Notes: a model not told the origin generated them from the letters alone. 23,774 nucleotides of DNA from an uncultured Lachnospiraceae bacterium (GCA_905203555.1 CAJKWK010000046.1:1-23774); one strand, 5' to 3'; positions 14,584 through 23,657 are shown, counted from the stretch's first letter. A program made the numbers and translations.

Positions 14584-15609
14584 ATGTCTGAGATTACAAT
14601 AGTCGCACTGGATGCCATGGGTGGAGATCATGCTCCTGACGAGATTGTCAAGGGTGCAGTAGAGGCAGTTCAGAGGCAGAAAGACATAAAGGTCCTGCTG
14701 ACAGGAAAAAAGGAGTTACTAGAAAAGGCACTTTCGGGATATTCTTACCCAAAAGAGCAGATAGAGATTGTTCATGCATCAGAAGTTATTGAAACAGCAG
14801 AACCCCCGGTTCTTGCAATACGGCGGAAGAAGGATTCTTCTCTCGTTGTCGCAATGAATCTTGTAAAACGTGGAGAGGCGGATGCGTTTGTTTCAGCAGG
14901 AAGTTCAGGAGCGATCCTTGTAGGAGGACAGGTGTTGGTGGGACGGATCAAAGGAGTGGACCGGGCACCTCTGGCGCCATTGATTCCAACGGCAAAAGGA
15001 GTCTCCCTGCTGATTGACTGTGGTGCGAATGTAGACGCAAGACCGGCGCATTTGGTGCAGTTTGCAAAGATGGGATCTATTTATATGGAACATGTTGTGG
15101 GCAAGAAGAATCCGACAGTCGGTATTGTAAATATTGGCGCAGAAGAAGAAAAAGGAAATGCGCTGGTAAAAGAAACTTTTCCATTATTAAAGGCTTGTAA
15201 AGAGATTCATTTTGTGGGAAGTGTTGAGGCACGTGATATCCCTTCCGGGGCTGTTGACGTAATTGTCTGCGAGGCGTTTGCCGGTAATATTATTCTGAAG
15301 TTATATGAGGGACTTGCAAGCACATTGATGAAGAAGATCAAAGGTGGAATGATGTCTACATTCCGAAGCAAGATCGGTGCGCTGTTGGTTAAGCCCGCCT
15401 TAAAAAAGACATTGAAAGAGTTCGATGCCAGTGAGTATGGCGGAGCACCGCTTTTAGGTCTGAACGGTTTGGTTGTTAAGACGCATGGAAGTGCTACTTC
15501 AAAAGAAGTATGCAATTCTATTATTCAGTGCGTGACTTTTAAACAGCAGAACATCAGTGAGAAGATTCGAGAAGCGATTACAGAGATGCAGGAAGAAAAA
15601 GAAGAATAA
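14584..15609 (+). CDS. plsX: phosphate acyltransferase PlsX
   Basis: This 341-residue peripheral membrane enzyme makes acyl phosphate from acyl-ACP, feeding PlsY for lysophosphatidic acid synthesis. Signatures are ALDAMGGDHAPDEIVKGA at the N terminus, SAGSSGAILVGG in the middle, and EAFAGNIILKLYEG and GGAPLLGLNG in the C-terminal half. Length is normal. The ATG at 14584 is chosen over GTG 14581 on ribosome-site spacing. acpP, its substrate carrier, follows 21 bases later in the same unit. Unlike the Bacillus order, fapR precedes neither gene, and fabD and fabG do not lie between them. Confidence 0.96.
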   Translation: MSEITIVALDAMGGDHAPDEIVKGAVEAVQRQKDIKVLLTGKKELLEKALSGYSYPKEQIEIVHASEVIETAEPPVLAIRRKKDSSLVVAMNLVKRGEADAFVSAGSSGAILVGGQVLVGRIKGVDRAPLAPLIPTAKGVSLLIDCGANVDARPAHLVQFAKMGSIYMEHVVGKKNPTVGIVNIGAEEEKGNALVKETFPLLKACKEIHFVGSVEARDIPSGAVDVIVCEAFAGNIILKLYEGLASTLMKKIKGGMMSTFRSKIGALLVKPALKKTLKEFDASEYGGAPLLGLNGLVVKTHGSATSKEVCNSIIQCVTFKQQNISEKIREAITEMQEEKEE

Positions 15610-15630
15610 AAGAGAGAAAGGAAGTTTGTT

Positions 15631-15864
15631 ATGGAATTTGAAAAATTACAGAAAATTATTTCAGAAGTTTTGAATATGGAGGAAGAGGAAATTCGTCCGG
15701 ATATGACATTTGTTGAAGATCTTGGAGCTGATTCTCTGGATGTATTCCAGATCATCATGGGAATCGAAGAAGAGTTTGATATTGAAATCGATAATGATGA
15801 GGCAGAGAAAATTTCTACAGTGCAGGATGCAGCAGATCAGATTAAAAAGGCAGTGGAGCAATAA
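15631..15864 (+). CDS. acpP: acyl carrier protein
   Basis: This 77-residue acidic four-helix protein carries growing fatty-acyl chains as thioesters on 4'-phosphopantetheine. The attachment motif GADSLD has the modified serine at Ser35. FVEDLGADSLD and the helix II recognition segment EEEFDIEIDNDEAEKI are typical. The ribosome site AAAGGAAG (15617-15624) precedes the ATG. It lies between plsX and rnc, the usual place for the housekeeping ACP, which argues against a polyketide or secondary ACP. A hairpin follows 16 bases after the stop. Confidence 0.95.
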   Translation: MEFEKLQKIISEVLNMEEEEIRPDMTFVEDLGADSLDVFQIIMGIEEEFDIEIDNDEAEKISTVQDAADQIKKAVEQ

Positions 15865-15880
15865 GTCTTAAGTAGCAGCG

Positions 15881-15906
15881 AAAAACGTCCTTTGGGCGTT
15901 TTTTCG
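15881..15906 (+). terminator. terminator or attenuator between acpP and rnc
   Basis: AAAAACGTCC (15881-15890) pairs with GGGCGTTTTT (15894-15903) around a TTT loop, with one T-G pair, and the T run forms the 3' arm. The GC core is only five base pairs and no clear promoter precedes rnc, so partial termination that lowers rnc-smc-ftsY relative to acpP is likely (inference). Confidence 0.65.
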
Positions 15907-15924
15907 TTTAAATAGGAGTGAATT

Positions 15925-16614
15925 ATGAAGAATAAATTAGAAGAACTGGAAAGCCGGATTGGGTATCATTTTCAGAATACAGAACTTTTAAGAACAGCGA
16001 TGATGCATAGTTCCTATATTAACGAACACCATTTGGAAAAGTATCAGAGCAATGAGAGGCTTGAGTTTTTGGGCGATGCGGTTCTGGAATTGGTATCCAG
16101 TGAGTTTTTGTATAAAGAGCATCCAAAGGTATCTGAAGGAGAGTTGACAAGAACTCGTGCAAGTATGGTGTGTGAACCATCGCTGGCTTTTTGTGCAAGA
16201 GATCTGGAACTCGGCAGTTATCTGCTGCTTGGAAAAGGGGAAGAGGCAACCGGTGGAAGAGAGCGGGAATCAGTAACATCGGATGCGATGGAAGCATTGA
16301 TCGGAGCTATTTATCTGGACAGTGGTTTTACTAGCGCAAAAGAGTTTATTCATAAGTATGTATTGTCAGATCTGGAGAATAAAAAACTCTTTTTTGATAG
16401 CAAGAGCATTTTGCAGGAAATTGTACAGGCACAAGAGGGGAAGAACGTAGTTTATCAATTGCTTGGAGAAGAAGGTCCCGATCATAATAAAAGATTTTTT
16501 GTAGAGGTTTATATCGCAGACGTTCGTTACGGAACCGGAAAAGGTCGGACAAAGAAGGCGGCTGAACAGGAAGCGGCGTATCAGGCAATATTAAGGCTCA
16601 AAAATGAAGAATAA
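15925..16614 (+). CDS. rnc: ribonuclease III
   Basis: This 229-residue endonuclease cuts double-stranded RNA, including the 30S rRNA precursor. The N-terminal RNase III domain (about 5-150) has the signature NERLEFLGDAVLEL (43-56) with metal ligands Glu47 and Asp51, and the second acidic cluster Asp120 and Glu123 in DAMEAL. The C-terminal double-stranded RNA-binding domain (about 155-227) begins DSKSILQEIVQ and ends with the KKAAEQEAAYQAI helix. Length and both domains are complete. AGGAGTG lies just upstream of the ATG. It starts the rnc-smc-ftsY run, a conserved Firmicute order. Confidence 0.96.
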   Translation: MKNKLEELESRIGYHFQNTELLRTAMMHSSYINEHHLEKYQSNERLEFLGDAVLELVSSEFLYKEHPKVSEGELTRTRASMVCEPSLAFCARDLELGSYLLLGKGEEATGGRERESVTSDAMEALIGAIYLDSGFTSAKEFIHKYVLSDLENKKLFFDSKSILQEIVQAQEGKNVVYQLLGEEGPDHNKRFFVEVYIADVRYGTGKGRTKKAAEQEAAYQAILRLKNEE

Positions 16615-16626
16615 AGCAGGTGTTTT

Positions 16627-19600
16627 ATGTATTTAAAGAGTATTGAGGTGCAGGGGTTTAAGTCCTTTGCAAATAAGATTAAGTTCGATTTTCATCAGGG
16701 AATTACAGGAATCGTAGGTCCGAACGGGAGTGGAAAAAGTAATGTTGCGGATGCAGTAAGATGGGTTCTGGGAGAGCAGCGTGTCAAGCAGCTCCGGGGC
16801 GGTACTATGCAGGATGTTATTTTTTCCGGAACGGAGAATAGAAAACCGTTGAGTTATGCTTCTGTAGCAATTACATTGAACAATGCCGATCATCGTCTTC
16901 CGGTAGACTATGAAGAGGTAACGGTAACCAGAAAGTTATATCGTTCCGGGGAAAGTGAATATCTGATCAATGGAGCTGCGTGCCGGTTAAAGGATATCAA
17001 TGAGATGTTTTATGATACCGGAATCGGAAAAGAAGGATATTCCATCATCGGTCAGGGACAGATTGACAAAATATTAAGCGGAAAACCGGAAGAACGGCGG
17101 GAATTATTTGATGAGGCCGCCGGGATTGTAAAGTTTAAGCGTAGAAAAAATACCTCTTTAAAAAAGTTGGATGAAGAACGTCAGAATCTGACGCGTGTCA
17201 ATGACATTCTGGCTGAATTGGAAAAGCAGATCGGACCGCTTCAAAAACAGTCAGAAGTTGCAAGAGAGTATTTGAAAAAGAAAGAGGAATTAAAAACCTA
17301 TGATATCAATATGTTTCTTTTGGAAACAGAACGTATCAAAGAACAGATTCGGATAATTGATGAAAAGCTGGGAAATGCATCTGAGGAGCTGGAAGATGCG
17401 AATCGTCGGTACGAAGAGATGAAAACGGAGTACGAAACGATTGAAGAGGAAGTGGATGAGATTGATCTTTCTATTGAAACTGCGAAAAATCAACTGAATA
17501 AGACGACTTTGTTAAAACAGCAGTTAGAAGGACAGATCAATGTCCTGAAAGAGCAGATTAATACGGTTCGGATGAACGATGAACATTATGGCAATCGTCA
17601 ACAGACAATACGGATCGAGCTTGATACAAGAGAATCTCAGAAACAGGAACTCAGTAAAGAACAGACCGAAGTGCAGAAAATGCTTACTGTTGTTACACAG
17701 GAAGATGAGGCGGCGAAGAAAAGTCTGATTGAAGTACAAAGTCGAATTGCTGCTCATACAGCAGAGATTGAACAAAGCAAACAGGAAATCATGGAACTCC
17801 TGAACAGCCGGGCATCTACACGTGCGAAAATCCAGCATTTTGATACAACACAGGAACAGATTACGACAAGAAAAGCGGAATTAAACAAGCTGTTGATCGA
17901 AGTTTCGGAAAAAGGAGAACGGCTGACAGATACATTAAAAGAATACGATCAGACACGTTCTCAAGTGCAGGAAGAAATACATGGGTATGAGGCACAATTA
18001 CGTGAAAATGAAGAAAAAATCCGACAGTATCAGCAGGAACTTTCAAAAGGGCAGGAAAAGCTGAGGATTGGTCAAACGGCATATCACAGAGAGTCTTCTC
18101 GTCTGGAGTCCTTAAAAAATATTACAGAGCGTTACGATGGATATGGAAACAGTATTCGTAAGGTCATGAGTAATAAAGAGAAAGTACCGGGGCTGCTGGG
18201 TGTCGTAGCTGATATTATTAAAGTTGAAAAAGAGTATGAAATTGCAGTAGAAACTGCACTTGGCGGAAATATTCAGAACATTGTGACAGATACTGAGGAT
18301 ACAGCAAAACGTATGATCCAGTATTTGAAACAGAACAAATTCGGACGCGCCACGTTTCTTCCGCTTACCAGCATGCATGGAGGCGGTGGGATTCGAAATG
18401 AAGAGGCTCTGAGAGAACCGGGAGTGATCGGTCTGGCGAATACTCTTGTATCAGTAGAAACGAAGTTCAAAGGTCTGGCAGATCAGCTTTTGGGAAGAAC
18501 CATTGTAGTAGATCATATTGACCATGGTATTGCAATTGCAAGAAAATACAGACAGTCTCTCAGACTAGTAACATTGGAAGGAGATCTGATCAATCCAGGC
18601 GGATCTATGACGGGAGGAGCGTTTAAAAACTCCAGTAATCTTTTGAGCAGGCGCCGGGAGATTGAAGAATTTGAACAGACGGTTTCCATGCTGAAAAAGG
18701 AAATGGATGCAATGGAACAGACGGTTTCGGAGTTGAAGGAAAAGAGAGCAGCCTGCTATAACAATAATGATGAATTGCAGCAGAATCTGAGCCGGGCTTC
18801 CATTACAGAAAATACTTTAAAAATGAACATGGAACAAGTGCAGGGTCAGATGAGAGACCTGGCTGTTCAGCATAAAACCTATAAAAAGGAACAGGAAGAG
18901 CTGGCGGGACGCCTGAGAGAAATTCTGGAAAATGAAGATTCTATCCAAATGGAACTGGAAACATCAGAGCGTTTGGAAAAAGAGTTAAATGAAAAAATCG
19001 AGGCACTGACAGGACAAGTTAGTAAAGAACGAGAAGAGGAAACAATCCAGTTAAAACATTCGGAAGAAGTGCATCTATCTTTTGCAGGACTGGAGCAGCA
19101 GAATGCGTTTATTTTAGAAAATATTGCACGTGTCAAGGAAGAAATGGATCGGTTCTGGTCTGAGCTGAAAGAACTGGATCAGCAAAAAGGAAACGCTTCC
19201 GGGGAAATTGAGGAAAAAGAACAGCAGATAGAAGAACTTCGGAATACAATTTCGGATTCGACGGAGTTATTTGCTGAGATTCAGGAAGAAATAAAGAATC
19301 AGACTGCAAAGCGAGAAGAACTGAACCGTCAGCACAAGGCTTTTCTGGGAAAACGAGAAGATCTTGCAAAGCATATGGCCGATCTGGATAAGGAGTGTTT
19401 CCGCTTAAATAGTCAGAAAGAGTCTTATGAAGAATCATCGGACAAACAGATCAATTATATGTGGGATGAGTATGAATTGACATACGGAAGAGCGATGGAG
19501 CTGCGAGATGCGAATCTGACTGACCTTGCATATATGAAACGACAGATCCAGACTTTGAAAAATGAGATTCGTAAACTGGGAAATGTCAATGTTAATGCAA

Positions 19601-20187
19601 TAGAAGATTACAAAAATGTATCTGAGCGATATGAATTCTTGAAAGTTCAGCATGACGATCTGGTAGAGGCTGAGGCTACCTTGGTCAAGATCATTGAGGA
19701 ACTGGATGCAGCTATGCGTAAGCAGTTCCAGGAGCAGTTTTCCAGAATCTGTACAGAGTTTGACAAGGTGTTTAAACAGTTGTTCGGTGGTGGAAAGGGA
19801 ACGCTGGAACTAATGGAAGATGAGGATATCTTAGAGGCAGGAATTAAGATTATTGCACAGCCGCCTGGAAAGAAACTGCAGAATATGATGCAGCTTTCCG
19901 GTGGGGAAAAGGCGTTGACGGCAATTTCTCTTTTATTTGCAATCCAGAATCTGAAACCGTCTCCATTCTGTTTGCTGGATGAGATCGAAGCGGCGCTGGA
20001 CGACAGTAACGTAGGTCGTTTTGCTCAGTATCTGCATAAGCTGACAAAGAATACACAGTTTATTGTGATTACGCATCGACGCGGAACGATGACAGCGGCT
20101 GATCGTTTATATGGAATTACAATGCAGGAAAAAGGTGTTTCCACATTGGTATCAGTGGATTTATTAGAAGATGAATTGACGAAATAA
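16627..20187 (+). CDS. smc: chromosome segregation ATPase SMC
   Basis: This 1186-residue protein is the core of the bacterial condensin and compacts and separates sister chromosomes with ScpA and ScpB. The N-terminal head has Walker A GPNGSGKS (31-38, Lys37). Long Glu/Lys/Gln-rich coiled coils run about 170-500 and 670-1010. The hinge (about 518-668) ends in GGSMTGGAFKN. The C-terminal head has the ABC signature LSGGEKAL (from 1090) and Walker B LLDEIEAALDD with Asp1118 and the catalytic Glu1119. Length is typical, with no frameshift. It begins 12 bases after rnc. A 14-base direct repeat in the second coil (18673 and 18715) spaces two copies of EQTVS by 14 residues, i.e. two heptads. Confidence 0.97.
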   Translation: MYLKSIEVQGFKSFANKIKFDFHQGITGIVGPNGSGKSNVADAVRWVLGEQRVKQLRGGTMQDVIFSGTENRKPLSYASVAITLNNADHRLPVDYEEVTVTRKLYRSGESEYLINGAACRLKDINEMFYDTGIGKEGYSIIGQGQIDKILSGKPEERRELFDEAAGIVKFKRRKNTSLKKLDEERQNLTRVNDILAELEKQIGPLQKQSEVAREYLKKKEELKTYDINMFLLETERIKEQIRIIDEKLGNASEELEDANRRYEEMKTEYETIEEEVDEIDLSIETAKNQLNKTTLLKQQLEGQINVLKEQINTVRMNDEHYGNRQQTIRIELDTRESQKQELSKEQTEVQKMLTVVTQEDEAAKKSLIEVQSRIAAHTAEIEQSKQEIMELLNSRASTRAKIQHFDTTQEQITTRKAELNKLLIEVSEKGERLTDTLKEYDQTRSQVQEEIHGYEAQLRENEEKIRQYQQELSKGQEKLRIGQTAYHRESSRLESLKNITERYDGYGNSIRKVMSNKEKVPGLLGVVADIIKVEKEYEIAVETALGGNIQNIVTDTEDTAKRMIQYLKQNKFGRATFLPLTSMHGGGGIRNEEALREPGVIGLANTLVSVETKFKGLADQLLGRTIVVDHIDHGIAIARKYRQSLRLVTLEGDLINPGGSMTGGAFKNSSNLLSRRREIEEFEQTVSMLKKEMDAMEQTVSELKEKRAACYNNNDELQQNLSRASITENTLKMNMEQVQGQMRDLAVQHKTYKKEQEELAGRLREILENEDSIQMELETSERLEKELNEKIEALTGQVSKEREEETIQLKHSEEVHLSFAGLEQQNAFILENIARVKEEMDRFWSELKELDQQKGNASGEIEEKEQQIEELRNTISDSTELFAEIQEEIKNQTAKREELNRQHKAFLGKREDLAKHMADLDKECFRLNSQKESYEESSDKQINYMWDEYELTYGRAMELRDANLTDLAYMKRQIQTLKNEIRKLGNVNVNAIEDYKNVSERYEFLKVQHDDLVEAEATLVKIIEELDAAMRKQFQEQFSRICTEFDKVFKQLFGGGKGTLELMEDEDILEAGIKIIAQPPGKKLQNMMQLSGGEKALTAISLLFAIQNLKPSPFCLLDEIEAALDDSNVGRFAQYLHKLTKNTQFIVITHRRGTMTAADRLYGITMQEKGVSTLVSVDLLEDELTK

Positions 20188-20223
20188 GACGGAAAATAGA
20201 GGAAAGGGGCGAAAGGAAAGCCG

Positions 20224-21174
20224 ATGGAAGAAAAAAAGGGATTTTTTAAACGACTTGTTTCCGGATTGACAAAAACAAGAGATAATATTGTCTCTGGAAT
20301 GGATAGTATTTTTTATGGTTTTTCTCATATTGATGAGGATTTTTATGAGGAATTAGAAGAAACACTGATTATGGGAGATTTGGGTGTTCATACGACGATG
20401 AATATTTTAGAAGATCTTCGTGCGAAAGTGAAAGAACAACATATTAAGGAACCTGCAGACTGCCGTCAGCTTCTGATTGACAGTATCAAAGAACAGATGG
20501 ATGTCGGAGAGACTGCGTATGAGTTTGAGGATAGACAGTCCGTTGTTTTTGTAATTGGTGTCAATGGGGTAGGTAAGACAACCACCATTGGAAAATTAGC
20601 AGGAAAATTTCATGCACAGCATAAAAAAGTCATTCTTGCAGCGGCAGATACATTTCGTGCGGCTGCGGGAGAACAGTTAAAAGAATGGGCAAATCGTGCA
20701 CAGGTGGAGATGATTGGCGGCCAGGAAGGAGCTGATCCGGCAGCAGTTGTGTTTGATGCAGTTGCATCAGCGAAAGCAAGAAAGGCGGATATTCTGCTTT
20801 GCGATACAGCGGGACGACTGCATAATAAGAAAAATCTGATGGAAGAATTGAAAAAAATCAATCGGGTAATCGACCGGGAATATGCGGAAGCATATCGTGA
20901 AACTTTGGTGGTGTTGGATGCTACAACCGGACAGAATGCATTGAATCAGGCAAAGGAGTTTAATGAAGTTGCAGATATTACCGGCGTGATCCTGACCAAA
21001 ATGGATGGAACTGCAAAAGGCGGAATAGCGGTTGCAATTCAGGCGGAACTTGGAATTCCGGTAAAATATATCGGAGTTGGAGAAGGAATGGATGATTTGC
21101 AGAAATTTGATGCAGATGAGTTTGTAAATGCATTATTCTACCGGGATGCAGAGAAAGAGCGGGAAACAGAATAG
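20224..21174 (+). CDS. ftsY: signal recognition particle receptor FtsY
   Basis: This 316-residue SRP GTPase brings ribosome-nascent chain complexes with Ffh to the membrane translocon. After a short basic N terminus (FFKRLVSGLTKTRDNIVSG) comes the N domain, then the G domain: G1 GVNGVGKTTT (112-121, Lys118), the SRP insertion with DTFRAAAGEQL, G3 DTAGR (194-198), G4 TKMD (258-261), and GVGEGMDDLQKFD near the end. The long acidic A domain of E. coli FtsY is absent, as in most Gram-positive forms. It lies 36 bases after smc, behind a GGAAAGGGG-rich ribosome site. Confidence 0.97.
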   Translation: MEEKKGFFKRLVSGLTKTRDNIVSGMDSIFYGFSHIDEDFYEELEETLIMGDLGVHTTMNILEDLRAKVKEQHIKEPADCRQLLIDSIKEQMDVGETAYEFEDRQSVVFVIGVNGVGKTTTIGKLAGKFHAQHKKVILAAADTFRAAAGEQLKEWANRAQVEMIGGQEGADPAAVVFDAVASAKARKADILLCDTAGRLHNKKNLMEELKKINRVIDREYAEAYRETLVVLDATTGQNALNQAKEFNEVADITGVILTKMDGTAKGGIAVAIQAELGIPVKYIGVGEGMDDLQKFDADEFVNALFYRDAEKERETE

Positions 21175-21192
21175 AAGGGTGGCAGAGAAAAG

Positions 21193-22413
21193 ATGGATAT
21201 GTTGACATTAGAAAAGTTTGAAGAGGCCAGTGAGATTGTAAAACGTGTGACCAATCAGACAAAATTGGTATATAGCGAATATTTAAGTGAGCAGACCGGA
21301 GGAAAAGTATATTTGAAACCGGAAAATATGCAGCGTACCGGAGCATATAAGCTGCGAGGAGCATATTACAAGATCAGTACGATGACTGAGGCGGAAAGAG
21401 AGAGAGGACTGATTACGGCTTCAGCAGGAAATCATGCACAGGGAGTTGCTTATGCGGCAAAATCTTTTGGATGTAAGGCCGTTATTGTTATGCCGACAGT
21501 GACTCCGTTGATTAAGGTAAATCGTACAAAGAGTTATGGGGCAGAGGTTGTTCTTTACGGAGATGATTACGATGCAGCAAGTGCATATGCAAAGGAATTA
21601 GCCGAAAAAGAAGGCTACACGTTTGTACATCCGTTTAATGATCTGGATGTAGCAACCGGACAGGGAACAATTGCGATGGAGATTGTTCAGGAAATGCCTA
21701 CTGTAGACTATATTATTGCACCGGTTGGCGGCGGCGGATTGTTAACAGGAGTGTCTACACTTGCCAAAATGCTGAATCCAAAGATTCAGGTGATTGGAGT
21801 AGAGCCTCTGGAGGCAGCAAGCATGACCGCAGCGCTTGCGGCAGGAGAAGTTGTAGAACTGGAGAGTGCCAATACAATTGCAGATGGTACAGCTGTGCGT
21901 GCAGTGGGAGATAAGCTCCTTCCATATGTACAGGAAAATGTGGCACAAATGCTGCAGGTCGAAGATAATGAACTGATCGGTGTTTTCCTTGATATGGTTG
22001 AAAATCACAAAATGATCGTGGAAAATTCCGGACTATTAAGTGTGGCAGCATTGAAACAGCTGGATTTAAAAGGAAAGAAAGTTGTTTGTATCTTGAGCGG
22101 AGGAAACATGGATGTAATTACGATGTCTTCTGTCGTGCAACATGGACTCATTCAGCGAGATCGTATTTTCTCTGTATCGGTTCTGCTTCCGGATAAACCG
22201 GGAGAACTGGTAAGCGTTGCCTCTACAATAGCGGAAAATCAAGGAAATGTAATCAAGCTGGAGCACAACCAGTTTGTAAGTACAAATAGAAATGCAGCAG
22301 TAGAATTGAGAATTACGATGGAGGCTTTTGGAACAGAACATAAGCATAAAATCTTGGATGCCTTGGAGAAAAAAGGTTTTCGTCCAAAATTGATCAGTGC
22401 AAAATTGTATTAA
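21193..22413 (+). CDS. ilvA: threonine ammonia-lyase with C-terminal ACT domain
   Basis: This 406-residue PLP enzyme deaminates threonine to 2-oxobutyrate and ammonia. The PLP lysine is Lys53 in RTGAYKLRGA. SAGNHAQGVAYAAK and the phosphate-binding GGGGL (179-183) are family signatures. A single ACT domain (about 325-400, SVSVLLPDKPGELV) follows, which matches the medium-length class rather than the two-domain biosynthetic IlvA of E. coli. The role could be isoleucine synthesis or threonine catabolism; no other ilv or tdc gene is nearby to decide. It begins 18 bases after ftsY, so it is probably the last gene of the rnc run. An in-frame ATG at 21199 is an alternative start. A terminator follows. 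Confidence 0.93.
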   Translation: MDMLTLEKFEEASEIVKRVTNQTKLVYSEYLSEQTGGKVYLKPENMQRTGAYKLRGAYYKISTMTEAERERGLITASAGNHAQGVAYAAKSFGCKAVIVMPTVTPLIKVNRTKSYGAEVVLYGDDYDAASAYAKELAEKEGYTFVHPFNDLDVATGQGTIAMEIVQEMPTVDYIIAPVGGGGLLTGVSTLAKMLNPKIQVIGVEPLEAASMTAALAAGEVVELESANTIADGTAVRAVGDKLLPYVQENVAQMLQVEDNELIGVFLDMVENHKMIVENSGLLSVAALKQLDLKGKKVVCILSGGNMDVITMSSVVQHGLIQRDRIFSVSVLLPDKPGELVSVASTIAENQGNVIKLEHNQFVSTNRNAAVELRITMEAFGTEHKHKILDALEKKGFRPKLISAKLY

Positions 22414-22434
22414 ATCATATAAAAGTATAAAAAG

Positions 22435-22470
22435 ACGGGACTTCTTCAAAATGAAGAGTCCCGTTGTTTT
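22435..22470. terminator. bidirectional terminator between ilvA and prs
   Basis: ACGGGACT (22435-22442) pairs with AGTCCCGT (22457-22464), continued by CTTCA/TGAAG (22444-22448 with 22452-22456) with one bulged T and a three-base loop. TTGTTTT follows on the + strand; the A-rich 5' flank gives a T tract on the - strand. The flanking genes converge. Confidence 0.9.
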
Positions 22471-22484
22471 ATGTGCTGTCTTTT

Positions 22485-23657
22485 TTAAATTGTCTTGTGC
22501 TTTTCCAATAACCGATGAATCTTTTCTGTTGGATCCAGTACAGTACTGATGGAAGTATCGTGGTTTAAAGAGTCGATAATCAGTGCAAGGAACTTGCTCA
22601 TATCGGCAGTTACAAAATAAGGCTTTTCTTTTGCACAAGGAGGGAGATAATTTAAGTTCGTTGTTACAACTTTTGTAATATATCCCTTCTCATAAAACTC
22701 GTCAAATTTATCGAATCCGTCTGTAAACAAACCAAAAGTGGTGCAGACAAAGACTCTGTTTGCATGACGCTCTTTCAGTTGTTTTGCAACATCTAACATA
22801 CTTTCACCAGAGGAAATCATATCATCTACGATGATCACATCTTTTCCGGTAACGTCATCGCCAAGAAATTCATGCGCTACAATTGGATTCTTTCCATTGA
22901 TAATAGTAGAATAGTCGCGACGTTTGTAAAACATACCCATGTCAACACCGAGCACGTTTGAAAAGTAAACTGCACGATGCATTGCACCTTCATCCGGGCT
23001 GATGATCATCAGATGTTCTTTATCCGGTTTGATGTCAGGAACCGCACGAAACAGTGCTTTCATAAACTGGTAAGCCGGTGTAAATGTATCAAATCCTTTG
23101 AGTGGAATTGCATTCTGAACACGCGGATCGTGTGCATCAAAAGTCAAGATGTTGGATACGCCCATTGTGGTCAGTTCTTCCAGCGCCAGTGCACAATCCA
23201 GAGATTCTCTTTTGTTACGCTTGTGCTGACGGCTCTCGTAGAGGAACGGCATAATGACATTGATACGATATGTCTTGCCGGTAGCGGCAGAGATAATTCT
23301 CTTTAAATCCTGAAAATGATCGTCCGGAGACATGTGGTTGACATGTCCGTTTACCGTATAGGTCAGACTGTAGTTGCAGACATCAGTCATGATAAACAAA
23401 TCGGTTCCACGAATAGATTCTTTTAAAATTCCTTTGGCTTCTCCGCTGCCAAAACGTGGACAACTACAGTTCGCAAGATAACTATTGGTTTGGTAATTCA
23501 GATATAGTGGAGAACTTGTGATATCGTTGATTGTGTTTTGACGAAAAGAAACAATGTAGTCGTTGACTTTTTGTCCCAATTCTTTGCAGCTGTCCATCAC
23601 TGCAAGTTTTAATGGTGCTACAGGTAGTGTTTTTTCAAGTTGTTCTATATTTGCCAT
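22485..23657 (-). CDS. prs: ribose-phosphate pyrophosphokinase, long divergent form
   Basis: This 390-residue enzyme should make PRPP from ribose 5-phosphate and ATP for nucleotide, histidine and tryptophan synthesis. The tandem phosphoribosyltransferase fold can be followed: RFGSGEAKGILKESIRGTDLF (about 68-88, ATP-side loop), IMPFLYESRQHKR (135-147, in place of the usual RQDRK), TFDAHDPRVQNAI (172-184), SPDEGAMHRA, and the PRPP loop VIIVDDMISSGES (274-286). It differs from standard Prs (about 315 residues) by an N-terminal extension, an insert around 93-115, and DMISSGES where DMIDTAGT is usual. I recall similar long forms in Lachnospiraceae. An AGGAG site lies 6 bases before the ATG. Confidence 0.85.
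   Translation of the reverse strand: MANIEQLEKTLPVAPLKLAVMDSCKELGQKVNDYIVSFRQNTINDITSSPLYLNYQTNSYLANCSCPRFGSGEAKGILKESIRGTDLFIMTDVCNYSLTYTVNGHVNHMSPDDHFQDLKRIISAATGKTYRINVIMPFLYESRQHKRNKRESLDCALALEELTTMGVSNILTFDAHDPRVQNAIPLKGFDTFTPAYQFMKALFRAVPDIKPDKEHLMIISPDEGAMHRAVYFSNVLGVDMGMFYKRRDYSTIINGKNPIVAHEFLGDDVTGKDVIIVDDMISSGESMLDVAKQLKERHANRVFVCTTFGLFTDGFDKFDEFYEKGYITKVVTTNLNYLPPCAKEKPYFVTADMSKFLALIIDSLNHDTSISTVLDPTEKIHRLLEKHKTI

Noticed and set aside
21175..21192. T-box or other leader control before ilvA
   Set aside because: Only 18 bases separate ftsY and ilvA, so there is no room for a leader element.
22066..22638. 190-residue minus-strand open frame across the ilvA/prs junction
   Set aside because: It overlaps the end of ilvA, the strong terminator and prs, and has the Cys/Phe/Tyr-rich composition of a shadow frame.
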